A DNA stretch of 64,000 nt from Nitrospira sp. (GTDB taxonomy: Bacteria > Nitrospirota > Nitrospiria > Nitrospirales > Nitrospiraceae), in the NCBI GenBank assembly GCA_015709715.1, contig CP054184.1, positions 310,001-374,000 on the forward strand, in the 5' to 3' direction. Positions 18,842-26,814 of the stretch are shown in pieces. A program made the position numbers and the translations under genes. How positions within the stretch are numbered: position 1 is the stretch's first letter; every line of letters begins with the position of its first letter. The notes beneath the pieces were generated by a model. It saw only the letters and a program-made list of their open reading frames with translations, was not told where the DNA came from and ran no database searches.

Positions 18842-19825
18842 TCAGGCGTACTCGACCCGCACGACCCTCCCTCCGTCCCGCGCCGAGAGGTAGCAGGCTT
18901 CCGCCGCCTCCACGGCCCTGGCTCCATCTTCGACCGTCACGGGTGGAGGCACGCCCTCACGCACGGATCGGCAGAACGCCCGCAACACGCTCAGGATGGT
19001 CGGCTCCGGCTGAATCGACCACTCGCGGGCTCCCGTCTGCGCAGACAGCTGCACGAGCCGTCGCGCGCACCAATCCGCGGACAGCTGCCCTTCCTGTCCG
19101 ACCAGCTCCACACGCCCGATACGGCCGGACGAGACCCGCGAGACATCCACGAGGCAACGCAGCCCACGGCGAGTCGTGAGGCGCGCGAGCACCAGCTGTT
19201 CCGGGCTCAGGGGCGGCACCACGTCCATGTCGCAGGAGACCTGTTCCACCTCGTCGCCCGTGACGACCCGAATGAGATCCAGCAGGTGAATGCCGATTTC
19301 CAGCAAACAACCCCGCCCGCCGAACCCCCGCTCCTGCTGCGGATGGCCCTGCGGCTCCATACGGCTGGCGAGGCTCAGCGAGCACAAGGTCCCGACCTCC
19401 GGCCGACGCGCGCGCAGCGCCAATACGGTGGGATCGAATCGCAACGTGTGCGCTACCATGAGCAGGTGTTCGGAACGGCCGGCCGCCGCCGCGATAGCTC
19501 GGGCATCGTCCACCGTGGCTGCTAAGGGCTTCTCCACCAACAGCGGCTTTCCCGCCTGAATCGCCGCGAGGCAGATGTCGCGGTTGAGCACCGGCGGCGT
19601 CACCGCGACCACCACGTCCACGCGTGGATCGTTGATCAATCGATGATAGTCGGCATGACAGGGCACGGACGGCGCATCCGGCACACCTTGATCGGCCTGC
19701 CGTCGACTCACAGCCGCCAGGCGCGCCTCAGGCAGGTCGGCGAGAAGGTGCCGGGCATAGCGGCTGCCATGCCGCCCCAGCCCGATCAACCCGACTCCTA
19801 AGGGCTTTGAAGCGTCGCGATCCAT
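18842..19825 (-). CDS. Gfo/Idh/MocA family NAD(P)-dependent oxidoreductase
   Basis: 327-aa cytoplasmic dehydrogenase of sugars, inositols or related compounds. N-terminal Rossmann fold with VGLIGLGRHGSRYARHLL (GxGxxG) and the EKP catalytic motif in PLLVEKPLAATVDDA near residue 95; C-terminal alpha/beta domain with GGRGCLLEIGIHLLDLI, the equivalent of the family's D/GxGxHxxD substrate motif. Length is normal. Substrate cannot be told from sequence and neighbours give no pathway. It is convergent with the RAM gene (1-bp gap) and divergent from the dienelactone-hydrolase-like gene, with about 125 bp of shared promoter region. Confidence 0.88.
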   Translation of the reverse strand: MDRDASKPLGVGLIGLGRHGSRYARHLLADLPEARLAAVSRRQADQGVPDAPSVPCHADYHRLINDPRVDVVVAVTPPVLNRDICLAAIQAGKPLLVEKPLAATVDDARAIAAAAGRSEHLLMVAHTLRFDPTVLALRARRPEVGTLCSLSLASRMEPQGHPQQERGFGGRGCLLEIGIHLLDLIRVVTGDEVEQVSCDMDVVPPLSPEQLVLARLTTRRGLRCLVDVSRVSSGRIGRVELVGQEGQLSADWCARRLVQLSAQTGAREWSIQPEPTILSVLRAFCRSVREGVPPPVTVEDGARAVEAAEACYLSARDGGRVVRVEYA

Positions 19826-19865
19826 AATCTTGCGGCACTGTACCGACCCAGGCGCCTGGGGTCAA

Positions 19866-19895
19866 TTGACAATGCCCGAACCCGCTCCCTATAGT
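19866..19895 (+). promoter_or_regulatory. Sigma-70 promoter of the dienelactone-hydrolase-like gene
   Basis: TTGACA (19866-19871), 18-bp spacer, TATAGT (19890-19895); predicted start near 19902, leader about 50 nt, then AGAAAGGA before the ATG at 19951. Confidence 0.7.
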
Positions 19896-19950
19896 ACCCG
19901 ACGATATTCTCAAACCGCCCGCGGTTGATTCAGAAAGGACTCCATCGGCT

Positions 19951-20742
19951 ATGACCACGCAGGCACCGCTCTTTTCCCTCGATCAGATCGGAACCGGAAC
20001 CGCGCGCTTCACCAGCGGCGCTGCCCTCCCCACCCCGACGGACGTCATGGTCGATCCCTACGCCCGCACGAAAGTCAGTAAGGAAGTGCAGGTGGAATGT
20101 ATCCAGTTCTGGCCTCAGGAAAAGGGGACCTATCCCGGCATCGTCCTTCTGCACGAGTGGTGGGGCCTGAATTCCCAGATCACCGACCTCGGGGCCAAGC
20201 TGGCCTGTGAAGGCTATGGCGTCATCATTCCCAAGCTCTACGGCCGCCTCGGAGGCATGGTCACGGCCAACCTCGAAGTGGCGCAGGCCTTGATGGCCAA
20301 GTGCAACGAGCCACTCCTGTTGCAGGACATCAATACCTGCTGTGAGTATCTGAACACCCGGGAGCACATCAAACGCAACATCCACGGCGTGGTGGGATTC
20401 GGCATGGGCGGGAGCCTCGCGATTCGATTCGCCTGCCAACGCAAACGGTTGCGGGCTGCCGTTGCCTATTATGGAAAGGTCACGGCGCCCGATCAGCTGC
20501 AGAACATGTTTGCTCCCCTGCTGTACCATCGAGCCGAACAGGACACCTGGGCCACCCAGCAAGACGTGGATCTCCTGCAACAGGCTGCCGCGCAGGGCAA
20601 ACGCATCGAGGTGAAGACCTACCCAGCAACAGCCCACGCGTTCTCCGATGAAACCCGCCCGGACAGCTACCAAGCGACCGCTGCAACCCAGGCCTGGGAA
20701 CACACCGTCGCCTTCCTCAAGGCTTCGTTTCAGGGAACTTGA
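19951..20742 (+). CDS. Dienelactone hydrolase family protein lacking the catalytic cysteine
   Basis: 263 residues of alpha/beta-hydrolase fold of the DLH family: GIVLLHEWWGLNSQITDLGAK (oxyanion segment), the nucleophile elbow region, and the His loop TYPATAHAFSDE near residue 230 with RAEQDTWA as the Asp loop. The elbow, normally GxCxGG in DLH, reads GFGMGG here, so the nucleophile position is Gly. That argues against the usual hydrolysis of dienelactones, unless another residue acts; it may be a binding or accessory protein. Strong promoter and Shine-Dalgarno. The next gene starts 19 bp downstream in the same direction. Confidence 0.85.
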   Translation: MTTQAPLFSLDQIGTGTARFTSGAALPTPTDVMVDPYARTKVSKEVQVECIQFWPQEKGTYPGIVLLHEWWGLNSQITDLGAKLACEGYGVIIPKLYGRLGGMVTANLEVAQALMAKCNEPLLLQDINTCCEYLNTREHIKRNIHGVVGFGMGGSLAIRFACQRKRLRAAVAYYGKVTAPDQLQNMFAPLLYHRAEQDTWATQQDVDLLQQAAAQGKRIEVKTYPATAHAFSDETRPDSYQATAATQAWEHTVAFLKASFQGT

Positions 20743-20761
20743 CCGAGGAGCCTCCTGCGAG

Positions 20762-21742
20762 ATGCCAAGCCGAACCACCGCGATCGCCCTGCTCTTGTAC
20801 CTGTTCTCGCTCCCCATCCTGCCGGCGGATGTGTACACAGTCCAGGCAGAGGACGCGCCGCCGGCCCCGAAACCAGGCTTACCCAACCGCTTGCCGGCAT
20901 TCCAGGACGTCGCGATGGAAGTGGCGCCGCAACTCTCGACACTCCCCGGCCAAGGAGACGCGTTGGCGCTGTTCAAAGAAGTCATCGGGCCACGCCTCGG
21001 CCTGATCGACCCGGCCATGACGCTCGGAGCCAAGACACTGCCCCCGTCCATGGCGAAAGAGCTTCTGCTCGACGACCTAAAACAATCCGCCGCCGAGCTC
21101 GTACGGGGGTTGGCCGCCTGGCAATTGGCCGTGGCTGTCCGAACGCTTCCCGACTCGGCCACCCCGGAGCAGCTGTCAGCGCTGCAGAAGCAAGTGGAAG
21201 CGCAAACCCCCTGGTTCACCGCCGGAACGCCTCCGGTGGAGGAGCCGCTGAAACAGCTCCTGTCGCTCACGAAAGACACGGCGCCGCAGCCCCCTTCCCT
21301 CCTAGGCGGCCACGCGGCGCAACTGGAGACGTGGGCGATCCAAACGGTGCATCGGGAGTGGTATCGTCTGGCAGGTTGGAAAGACACCGTGCGCCAGCAG
21401 CGAGGATTGGCGCGGTTGTGCGGCACGTGGCAGTGGTCGATCCACAACCACCAGAATCATCGTGAAGAGAAGACGGCGGTCATCTTTGCCCCGAACGGCG
21501 CGACCTCATCGACCACGCCCGCGGAAATCTCAGTGCTCGGCGACAACGTGTATCTGCGCTGGGAAACCAGAGCCGGCGTGCAAGAAGACAGTTTACTGTT
21601 TTCCGGAGAAGGTCAACGGCTGGAAGGCACGTTCGTCAACACCGCGGGCGGCTGGGGTTCCATCACCGGGAAACGCACGGCGACGTGCACCGGCGAAGGG
21701 GGCGACAAGCCCGCTAGCGCACCGCGTCGGCATCACCACTAG
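20762..21742 (+). CDS. Secreted hypothetical protein
   Basis: 326 residues. N-terminal signal peptide (AIALLLYLFSLPILPADVYT, cleavage probably after the ADV/VQA region), then a helical domain (about 45-200) and a C-terminal beta-rich part (LCGTWQWSIHNHQNHREE, AEISVLGDNVYLRWETRAG, LEGTFVNTAGGWGSITGKR) that resembles a small lipocalin-like or DUF-type beta sheet. I recognise no family. GAGGAG at 20745-20750 is the likely ribosome site. It probably shares a transcript with the DLH-like gene upstream. The last 29 bp overlap the convergent DUF423 gene. Likely periplasmic; role unknown. Confidence 0.68.
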   Translation: MPSRTTAIALLLYLFSLPILPADVYTVQAEDAPPAPKPGLPNRLPAFQDVAMEVAPQLSTLPGQGDALALFKEVIGPRLGLIDPAMTLGAKTLPPSMAKELLLDDLKQSAAELVRGLAAWQLAVAVRTLPDSATPEQLSALQKQVEAQTPWFTAGTPPVEEPLKQLLSLTKDTAPQPPSLLGGHAAQLETWAIQTVHREWYRLAGWKDTVRQQRGLARLCGTWQWSIHNHQNHREEKTAVIFAPNGATSSTTPAEISVLGDNVYLRWETRAGVQEDSLLFSGEGQRLEGTFVNTAGGWGSITGKRTATCTGEGGDKPASAPRRHHH

Positions 21743-22130
21743 CCGTGTCGTTCCGCCATACGCTCCACCCCAGGCAGAGCCACCCGGTGATGAACGACAG
21801 GCCGCCGAGCGGCGTCACCGCCCCCAGCCATTTGATTCCGGCCAACGACACAAGGTAGAGGCTGCCGCTGAACAGCAGGATCCCCATACAGAGCAGCCAC
21901 CCGGCTGTCGCCACCAATCGATGGCCGGTTTCGCGGAAGGCCCAGGCTACGACAAACAGGCCGAGGGCATGGTACATTTGGTACCGCGCCGCCGTTTCAA
22001 ACACCGCGAGCATCGGCGGATCCAAGATCGCTTTCAAGGCATGGGCGCCGAACGCCCCGGCTGCAACGGACGTCGCGGCCAACAGCGCTCCCAACCCCGC
22101 AAACTGAGATGACCGAATCGCGCGAGCCAT
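21714..22130 (-). CDS. DUF423 family membrane protein
   Basis: 138-residue inner-membrane protein with four helices. The family signature is visible: GALLAATSVAAGAFGAHALK near the N-terminus (FGAHxL motif), AARYQMYHALGLFVVAW in the middle and WLGAVTPLGGLSFITGWLCL (TPxGG) at the end. DUF423 proteins (YgdD type) are widespread and of unknown function. An ORF extension to 22334 exists but the first TM region begins right after MARAIRSSQFAGLG, and GGGGGAAG precedes the ATG at 22130. Its 3' end overlaps the convergent secreted protein gene by 29 bp. Confidence 0.92.
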   Translation of the reverse strand: MARAIRSSQFAGLGALLAATSVAAGAFGAHALKAILDPPMLAVFETAARYQMYHALGLFVVAWAFRETGHRLVATAGWLLCMGILLFSGSLYLVSLAGIKWLGAVTPLGGLSFITGWLCLGWSVWRNDTASGDADAVR

Positions 22131-22214
22131 TGCTTCCCCCCAGTCGAGATCACCACACCGGACGCATGCAAGCGCGCGATTGTAGCACGAGTCCTCGGCA
22201 GAAATGGGAGTCCC

Positions 22215-22772
22215 ATGCCGCTTGAATGCCCCCGCTGCCTCATGAGCAATCCGGACGCGGTCCAGTTCTGCGAATGCGGCTACGACTTCACGCCCCACTT
22301 CCAAGGGCTGCCGTTCAAAAGCGCCGCCGCGCAAAAGCCGAAACGCAAACGTCTGTTCTCAGATGAGATGAGCCGCGGCAGCTTTCTGCTCGGTATCATC
22401 TTGATTTGGCTCGCGCTCTCCGTCGGGGAGCTGTATCGCATCCGTCTGGAGCTCCCACGGCACCCTAAAGCCGATCTCGGGGTCAGCAGTCTGTTGGTGG
22501 GCTTGACGGACTTGGCTGCGGCCTTGGTCGTGGGAGCGTTGGGATGGGCGTTCGGGTGGATCGTCCTCGCGGCGCAGAGCAAACGCGACGGAAGCCTCTG
22601 TCCCAAACGCACCACGTTCTTGGTCACGTTGGTCGCAGCCGCAGTCCTCTTCGCCACCCGCACCATCGAACCATCGGTCCTGGTGCAGCACGTCATGCAG
22701 ACGCTGTTTGTGCTGGCAATCGCGATCGTGTCGTACTACGCGGGCTGTCGGGGATGGCTGGGAAAATGGTAG
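22215..22772 (+). CDS. Zinc-ribbon membrane protein
   Basis: 185 residues. The N-terminus has a CPRC ... CECG pair (MPLECPRCLMSNPDAVQFCE), a compact zinc ribbon facing the cytoplasm, then a basic linker (AQKPKRKRLF) and four hydrophobic helices (about 55-75, 92-118, 135-150, 160-180). Zinc-ribbon plus TM proteins of this kind are common and mostly uncharacterised. Starts with ATG 84 bp from the divergent DUF423 gene. Function unknown; the zinc ribbon may bind a partner protein or nucleic acid. Confidence 0.78.
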   Translation: MPLECPRCLMSNPDAVQFCECGYDFTPHFQGLPFKSAAAQKPKRKRLFSDEMSRGSFLLGIILIWLALSVGELYRIRLELPRHPKADLGVSSLLVGLTDLAAALVVGALGWAFGWIVLAAQSKRDGSLCPKRTTFLVTLVAAAVLFATRTIEPSVLVQHVMQTLFVLAIAIVSYYAGCRGWLGKW

Positions 22773-22783
22773 GGCGGAGGTCG

Positions 22784-23239
22784 TTACGCTCTACAGAAGT
22801 ACAGGTAGCAGTCTGCAAAGTCAGGCTCCGAAATCCTGAGCCGAACTCGTTGCGACGGACGGCCGCATACCAAACCCCACTCCGCAGCCATCTTCGCCAA
22901 CCGATCGGCCGACACTCCGTGCGTACTCCACAGATTGACCGCCGCTGAACTCAAGGCGACCGTGATCGTCTTCACGGACGGGCCGTAACTGAACTGGTAG
23001 TCGGAGCCGCAGCGAAAGAGTAGCAGGACGCCTTCGCGCGACTTGAACCCACGGTGCCCGCAGCTGGGGCAAACCACCGTATCTAATCCCGTGCGAGCAT
23101 CGTAGGCCCGCGCATCCACCGTCAACCGCCCCTCACACGAACGGACGGGACAGCGGTCGACGGAGGCTCTCCCCTCCATGGCCTCCGCTTCCACGGAATC
23201 TTTGGCTCGCGACACGATACCGGCGATGTGATGGCCCAT
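22784..23239 (-). CDS. Hypothetical zinc-ribbon protein
   Basis: 151 residues, soluble. Cysteines are paired as CPVRSCEG (about residues 30-37) and CPSCGHRGF (about 58-66), consistent with one zinc ribbon; another Cys lies in RCGSDYQFSYG. The C-terminal half is helical with strands (AAVNLWSTHGVSADRLAKMA). No known family recognised. It is convergent with the zinc-ribbon membrane gene 11 bp away. Start is the ATG at 23239; an internal ATG at about 23180 is also possible. It borders the decayed accessory segment, so it could be part of it. Confidence 0.6.
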   Translation of the reverse strand: MGHHIAGIVSRAKDSVEAEAMEGRASVDRCPVRSCEGRLTVDARAYDARTGLDTVVCPSCGHRGFKSREGVLLLFRCGSDYQFSYGPSVKTITVALSSAAVNLWSTHGVSADRLAKMAAEWGLVCGRPSQRVRLRISEPDFADCYLYFCRA

Positions 23240-23441
23240 CCCGTCTCTCCCTGCTCAGCTGCTGCAAGTATATCAGACGGCTAACTATAGTCAGGCGGAA
23301 GGGAGAAGGGAGAGGAACTGTGAAGCCCCCTTTACACCTTGATCAAACCGGGTACGTGAACATGTGCTGGTCCTGGAAACGCTCCCTCGGCTTTCCCCCC
23401 GGTGGGTCAGCCGGAATGTCTACCGCCGGATCAGGGGACGG

Positions 23442-23531
23442 TTGAGTCCCGCGCATGCGCGGGAACGTCTGAATGCGTGACCCATAAGGCCTGAATTGGG
23501 GCTTGAGTCCCGCGCATGCGCGGGAACGTCT
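23442..23531. CRISPR. Two-repeat, type I-E-like CRISPR fragment (or paired palindromic REP)
   Basis: Two identical 29-bp direct repeats (23442-23470 and 23503-23531) around a 32-bp unique spacer (23471-23502). The repeat core is the palindrome CCCGCGCATGCGCGGG. Read on the minus strand each repeat has GTTCCCGCGC ... GCGCGGGACTCAA, close to the type I-E form, and the copy at 23442 continues into CCG. The 29+32 geometry is that of type I-E. No third copy, leader or cas gene is visible in the window. Alternative: a pair of REP elements. Confidence 0.42.
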
Positions 23532-23678
23532 CTGTGAGTTCTGTCAGGCGGAACGGACCTGGGCAAGGTGCTGTGTCGTCGATGACGACGTACTCTGTGA
23601 AGTATGGCTCTGTGCGGATTGTGCCGGGCTCACCTGGCGGGAGTGAAAACTCCTCACAGCATGGTTCTCAAATAAACA

Positions 23679-23706
23679 AGCCAAGGGGAGGTTTCTCCCC
23701 TTGGCT
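23679..23706 (-). terminator. Rho-independent terminator (minus strand)
   Basis: Perfect 12-bp stem AGCCAAGGGGAG / CTCCCCTTGGCT with a 4-nt loop; on the minus strand it is followed by T-rich TTGTTTATTTGAG. It lies about 55 bp past the stop of the split lipoprotein gene, its likely original transcript. Confidence 0.75.
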
Positions 23707-24014
23707 CGCTCGTTCTCGTTCGTAGCTCAGGATCGCACAATGGGCGACACCACCATGCCAACTAATCCCTTCCCCTCCCGCGTCCGTTCCCTCGCCCTGG
23801 TTTGCCGGAACGACCATTCCCCTTGTATTTGACCTTGTGCTCTTCGTAGTAGAGATAGGGTCTATCGGTCTCCAACTCCAGGCTCACGTAGTTGCTCTGA
23901 TCAAGCGCCAAGGACGAAGGCAACGTCATGCCCACCTGCCAACTTCCGCCTGAGATGGCTCCGCTTCTTTGGACAGAATCTTTCAGTTCCTAAGTGGTGC
24001 CGGGCGGTGTACGC

Positions 24015-24845
24015 CTACGCGGCCGTAGGCCGTGCAGGCACGCTCTCCCAGTACACGCGATCGGGCGTGCGTCCGTCAAGCGCGCGATGCGGCCTGAGCT
24101 GATTATAGAAGGTCAGATACCGTACCATCCCGTCCTGGGCGTCTCGGACGGTCTCGTACGCGTGCAGATAGACCTCTTCGTATTTGAGGCTCCGCCACAG
24201 CCGTTCGACAAACACATTGTCCCGCCACCGTCCCGTCCCATCCATACTGATCTGGATACCCTGGTCTTTGAGAAACCCGGTGAATTCCTGGCTGGTGAAC
24301 TGGCAGCCTTGATCCGTGTTGAAGATCTCGGGTGTGCCATACCGGGTGACTGCCTCCCGTACCGCCTCCACGCAGAAGTCTGTGGTCAACGTGTTGGACA
24401 GCCGCCACGCCAACACCCGGCGACTGGCCCAATCGAGAATCGCGCATAAATACACGAAGCCACGCCGCATCGGAATGTACGTGATATCAGACGCCCACAC
24501 ATGATTCGGCCGCGTGATCGTCAGCTGACGCAGCAGATAGGGATAAATCCGATGGGCAGGATGCCGCTGGCTGGTCCTCGGCTTCCGATAGATCGCCGCG
24601 ATGCCCATCCGTCGCATCAGCGTCGCGACCTGTCGTCTCCCAATGGCATGGCCCTCCTGCCGTAACAAATCCCGCAGCATGCGAGCGCCAGCAAACGGAT
24701 ACTGCAGATGGAGCTCGTCGATCCGGCGCATGAGTGCCAGCGTCGCGGCGGAGACAGGCTTCGATTGGTAGTACGCGGTCGACCGGGCCAGCTGCAGCAC
24801 CTGGCATTGTCGCCCGATCGGTAATGGATGGGTGCGATCACTCAT
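24015..24845 (-). CDS. IS3-family transposase OrfB (DDE integrase domain)
   Basis: 276 aa. N-terminal HTH_21-like region (FAGARMLRDLLRQEGHAIGR) followed by the rve integrase core: first Asp in VWASDITYIPM, second Asp in IFNTDQGCQFTS, Glu in VFVERLWRSLKYEEVYL, with the family's conserved WRDN before it and FYNQLRPHRALDG after it. All catalytic residues are present and no frameshift is seen, so the element may be active. The ATG overlaps the orfA stop by 4 bp (ATGA at 24842-24845), which suggests coupled translation; no A-rich slippery heptamer is visible at this junction. Confidence 0.95.
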   Translation of the reverse strand: MSDRTHPLPIGRQCQVLQLARSTAYYQSKPVSAATLALMRRIDELHLQYPFAGARMLRDLLRQEGHAIGRRQVATLMRRMGIAAIYRKPRTSQRHPAHRIYPYLLRQLTITRPNHVWASDITYIPMRRGFVYLCAILDWASRRVLAWRLSNTLTTDFCVEAVREAVTRYGTPEIFNTDQGCQFTSQEFTGFLKDQGIQISMDGTGRWRDNVFVERLWRSLKYEEVYLHAYETVRDAQDGMVRYLTFYNQLRPHRALDGRTPDRVYWESVPARPTAA

Positions 24846-25141
24846 CGCTTTGCGCTCAGCAAGCCCGCCTTGGTGAGCGCGCCTTCTAAAAAATCATTCT
24901 CGAGGGTCAGTTGCCCGATCTTGGCATGCAGGGTCTTGAGATCCGGCGCCTCCGACGGCGGTTTTGAGCCGCCAAACACATCCGCCGCCCGAGCCAGCAG
25001 CTGTTGCTTCCATTCGGTGATCTGGGTGGGATGGACCCTGAACTGCTCGGCCAACTCGGCCACCGTCTTGTCACCTTTGACTGCGGCCAAGGCCACCTGG
25101 GCCTTAAAGGTCGCTCCGTGGTTCCGTCTCGTCCTCTTCAT
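24842..25141 (-). CDS. IS3-family transposase OrfA (HTH)
   Basis: 99 aa DNA-binding subunit starting MKRTRRNHGATFKAQVALAA. The HTH_Tnp_1 motif is clear (TVAELAEQFRVHPTQITEWK), followed by a leucine-rich coiled coil (LKTLHAKIGQLTLENDFLEG) used for multimerisation. An in-frame extension to 25198 runs into the left IS end and is not likely used; GAGGT precedes the ATG at 25141. OrfA binds the terminal repeats and, as a fusion or complex with OrfB, directs transposition. Confidence 0.93.
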   Translation of the reverse strand: MKRTRRNHGATFKAQVALAAVKGDKTVAELAEQFRVHPTQITEWKQQLLARAADVFGGSKPPSEAPDLKTLHAKIGQLTLENDFLEGALTKAGLLSAKR

Positions 25142-25499
25142 TACCTCGCTCCTTTGTGTCGCCACCTCGCGGTGGCTTTGCTGAAGCCAGGCTACCACTG
25201 ATCACACTGTCCGAATTTCCGGAGCCCCCTCTGCCATTCATGTAAAAATAGCTGCCGGTGCTGACATTCACATACACGCCACTCGCCGGATAATACTGAT
25301 ACCGGTAGCGTACCTCCTTCGCTCGCCGCCCATGAGCTGGCGCCCAAGACGGAGGGCCGCCTTTCGGAGTCGCCACAATCACCGGTTCCGGGGCAGGATT
25401 TCCGACTGATACGCCCACACCAACCCGTGGATTCCTTCCGTCCATGGTACAGCCCGTCAGCAACAGCGCTCCCATGCCGATCAGCAGCAGCTTCTTCAT

Positions 25500-26371
25500 G
25501 CCAAGCCCCCCTTGCCCCATATGGGTCCATACACCGCGATACTCTGTTCTGCCAGCAGCTCTCCACCGAAGGTCCTGGCCGAACACTCGTGCGCGCTCTA
25601 GAGCAAGGCCAATGCCCTCATCCATGCCCGGAAATCACGGACCGTCTGGGAAGACCCATCTTCACAATTAGTTGATAAGACAATCTGTTTCCAGATCGAG
25701 GCAGGGGCAGTTCGCTCAAGACAAGGTGGGCTTGCCCTCGTACAGGGTTCTGCCCTAGGCAAGAATTTGCCCTCCGCAGACAAACCTGCGCAGAGCACTC
25801 GACACCGTTCGTCAACAACTTGTATCAGATGGAAGAGGTATTAGTGGTCGTTGCTGCCGGATAATGTCGGCCGCTGATTTCAACGAGGATTCAAAAGATG
25901 ATGGGGCACCATGGAATCAGGGGCCGACTAGAGAGCGAAACAAGGCGTCCATTCACTCTCTGAAAAGGCGGTGATGCGCCAGCTCGGCCGTCCTCTATGC
26001 CCGTTCTTTCGCCGAAACCAAGGAAAAGGGAAAGGATACGAGACTGTGAAAACGACCAACGATGCGAAACCTCTACCCACTGCAGCCCGCTGGCCGGCCG
26101 CTCCGGGTCCACGGACCGGACGGCCGAGGGGATCGGGGCGCAGCCCCCGCTTCACTTGATCTATATGGTCAAAGTAGGAGCGTACTTCTTGTTGGTTTAA
26201 CCGGAACCGACAACTTCCACTGGTGGTCGCAAGCTGGCGTTCGAAAGAAATCGTTGCTTCTTTAAGCCTAGAGATTCATGCCAAGAAAGCCTCGAAATTG
26301 GTGCCTAGGAGCACTATAGTCCGATCTCGATAGTCTCGAAAGTGAAAAGACTTCCTTGAGATTCGATTGTG
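25500..26371. other. Gene-poor 870-bp stretch of the accessory segment
   Basis: No convincing ORF, RNA gene or promoter. Composition falls from the GC-rich norm to mixed or AT-richer sequence after about 25650. It contains the first copy of a 9-bp repeat (26297-26305) also found at the tRNA-Leu edge. Short ORFs at 25891-26265 on both strands lack family features and ribosome sites. Confidence 0.6.
26297..26305 (+). repeat. Possible att-like copy of the tRNA-Leu 3' edge
   Basis: ATTGGTGCC here equals 30342-30350, which contains the TGG (CCA complement) and 3' end of tRNA-Leu. With flanks, 14 of 17 bases agree. It lies 67 bp before the start of the RelA/SpoT-domain pseudogene, so it could mark the left border of a former integrated element. 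Short, so it may be chance. Confidence 0.35.
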
Positions 26372-26814
26372 ATGAACGACGACTACGAACAGCAGTATTT
26401 TTCGACCTATCAAGCGTTCGCTAAAACGGTCAGCTTCATCTTAGAGAAGGCGTTGATAGCTGCCGAACATCTTCCTCGTCCTCAGTCAATCCAGTACCGC
26501 GCTAAAGGGATGGAAAGCTTGCGGCGCCGCTTGGCCGAATCGGACAAATTAGACACACAGACGCTGGAGCATGACCGGCGGGATCTCGCTGGCGCCCGAC
26601 TCATCTTCTACACCAATAACCACGTTAATCGTTTCCTTAATTCGCCACTGATCCACGAAAATTTCGAGATCGAGCCGAACTCGACTAAGATCCATCACCC
26701 CACCCCGGAGAACCAAGAAGCGCGATATCGCGCAGTTCACTATACGGTTCGGCTTCGTGAGGATCGCCTACACCTTCCAGAATATGCGAGGTTCGCTTGA
26801 CCTTCCCCCGTTTA

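Larger units (their letters stand above)
23971..25212 (-). mobile_element. IS3-family insertion sequence, apparently intact
   Basis: About 1.24 kb containing overlapping orfA and orfB on the minus strand. Both ends read inward as GGACAG (23971-23976 and the complement of 25207-25212), and a second block of inverted similarity (AGTGGT ... GCC ... GGC) follows a few bases inside. Exact termini and target duplication are not certain; no clear direct repeat was seen. Confidence 0.85.
23762..25499 (-). pseudogene. Lipoprotein gene split by an IS3-family element
   Basis: The 5' part (25499 down to about 25213) starts MKKLLLIGMGALLLTGC, a clean lipobox, and reaches YQYYPASGVYVNVSTGSYFY before running into the insertion sequence. 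The 3' part (23970 down to 23762, outside the reported ORFs) reads GGSWQVGMTLPSSLALDQSN, then LETDRPYLYYEEHKVKY, and ends in a Gly/Arg-rich tail and TAG. Together they reconstitute a small exported protein whose YYP...VY...YFY...W...LP...Y...TDxPY pattern I know from uncharacterised periplasmic proteins. The function is unknown. The open frame that continues from the 5' part into IS DNA would add a meaningless tail. Confidence 0.82.

Noticed and set aside
19930-21447. 505-codon open frame opposite the DLH-like and secreted protein genes
   Set aside because: Antisense shadow without signal, domain or ribosome site.
23290-23553. 11-bp direct repeat GTCAGGCGGAA at 23290 and 23543 around the CRISPR-like unit
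   Set aside because: Short, no mobile-element features at either copy; could be chance.
23564-23592. Possible third, degenerate CRISPR repeat with a GTCGTC/GACGAC hairpin
   Set aside because: At the expected 61-bp step the sequence does not match the repeat beyond having a partial palindrome.
25104-25625. Continuous 173-codon ORF taken as one lipoprotein
   Set aside because: Its last third is IS3 terminal DNA; the true protein continues beyond the element, so it is annotated as a split pseudogene.
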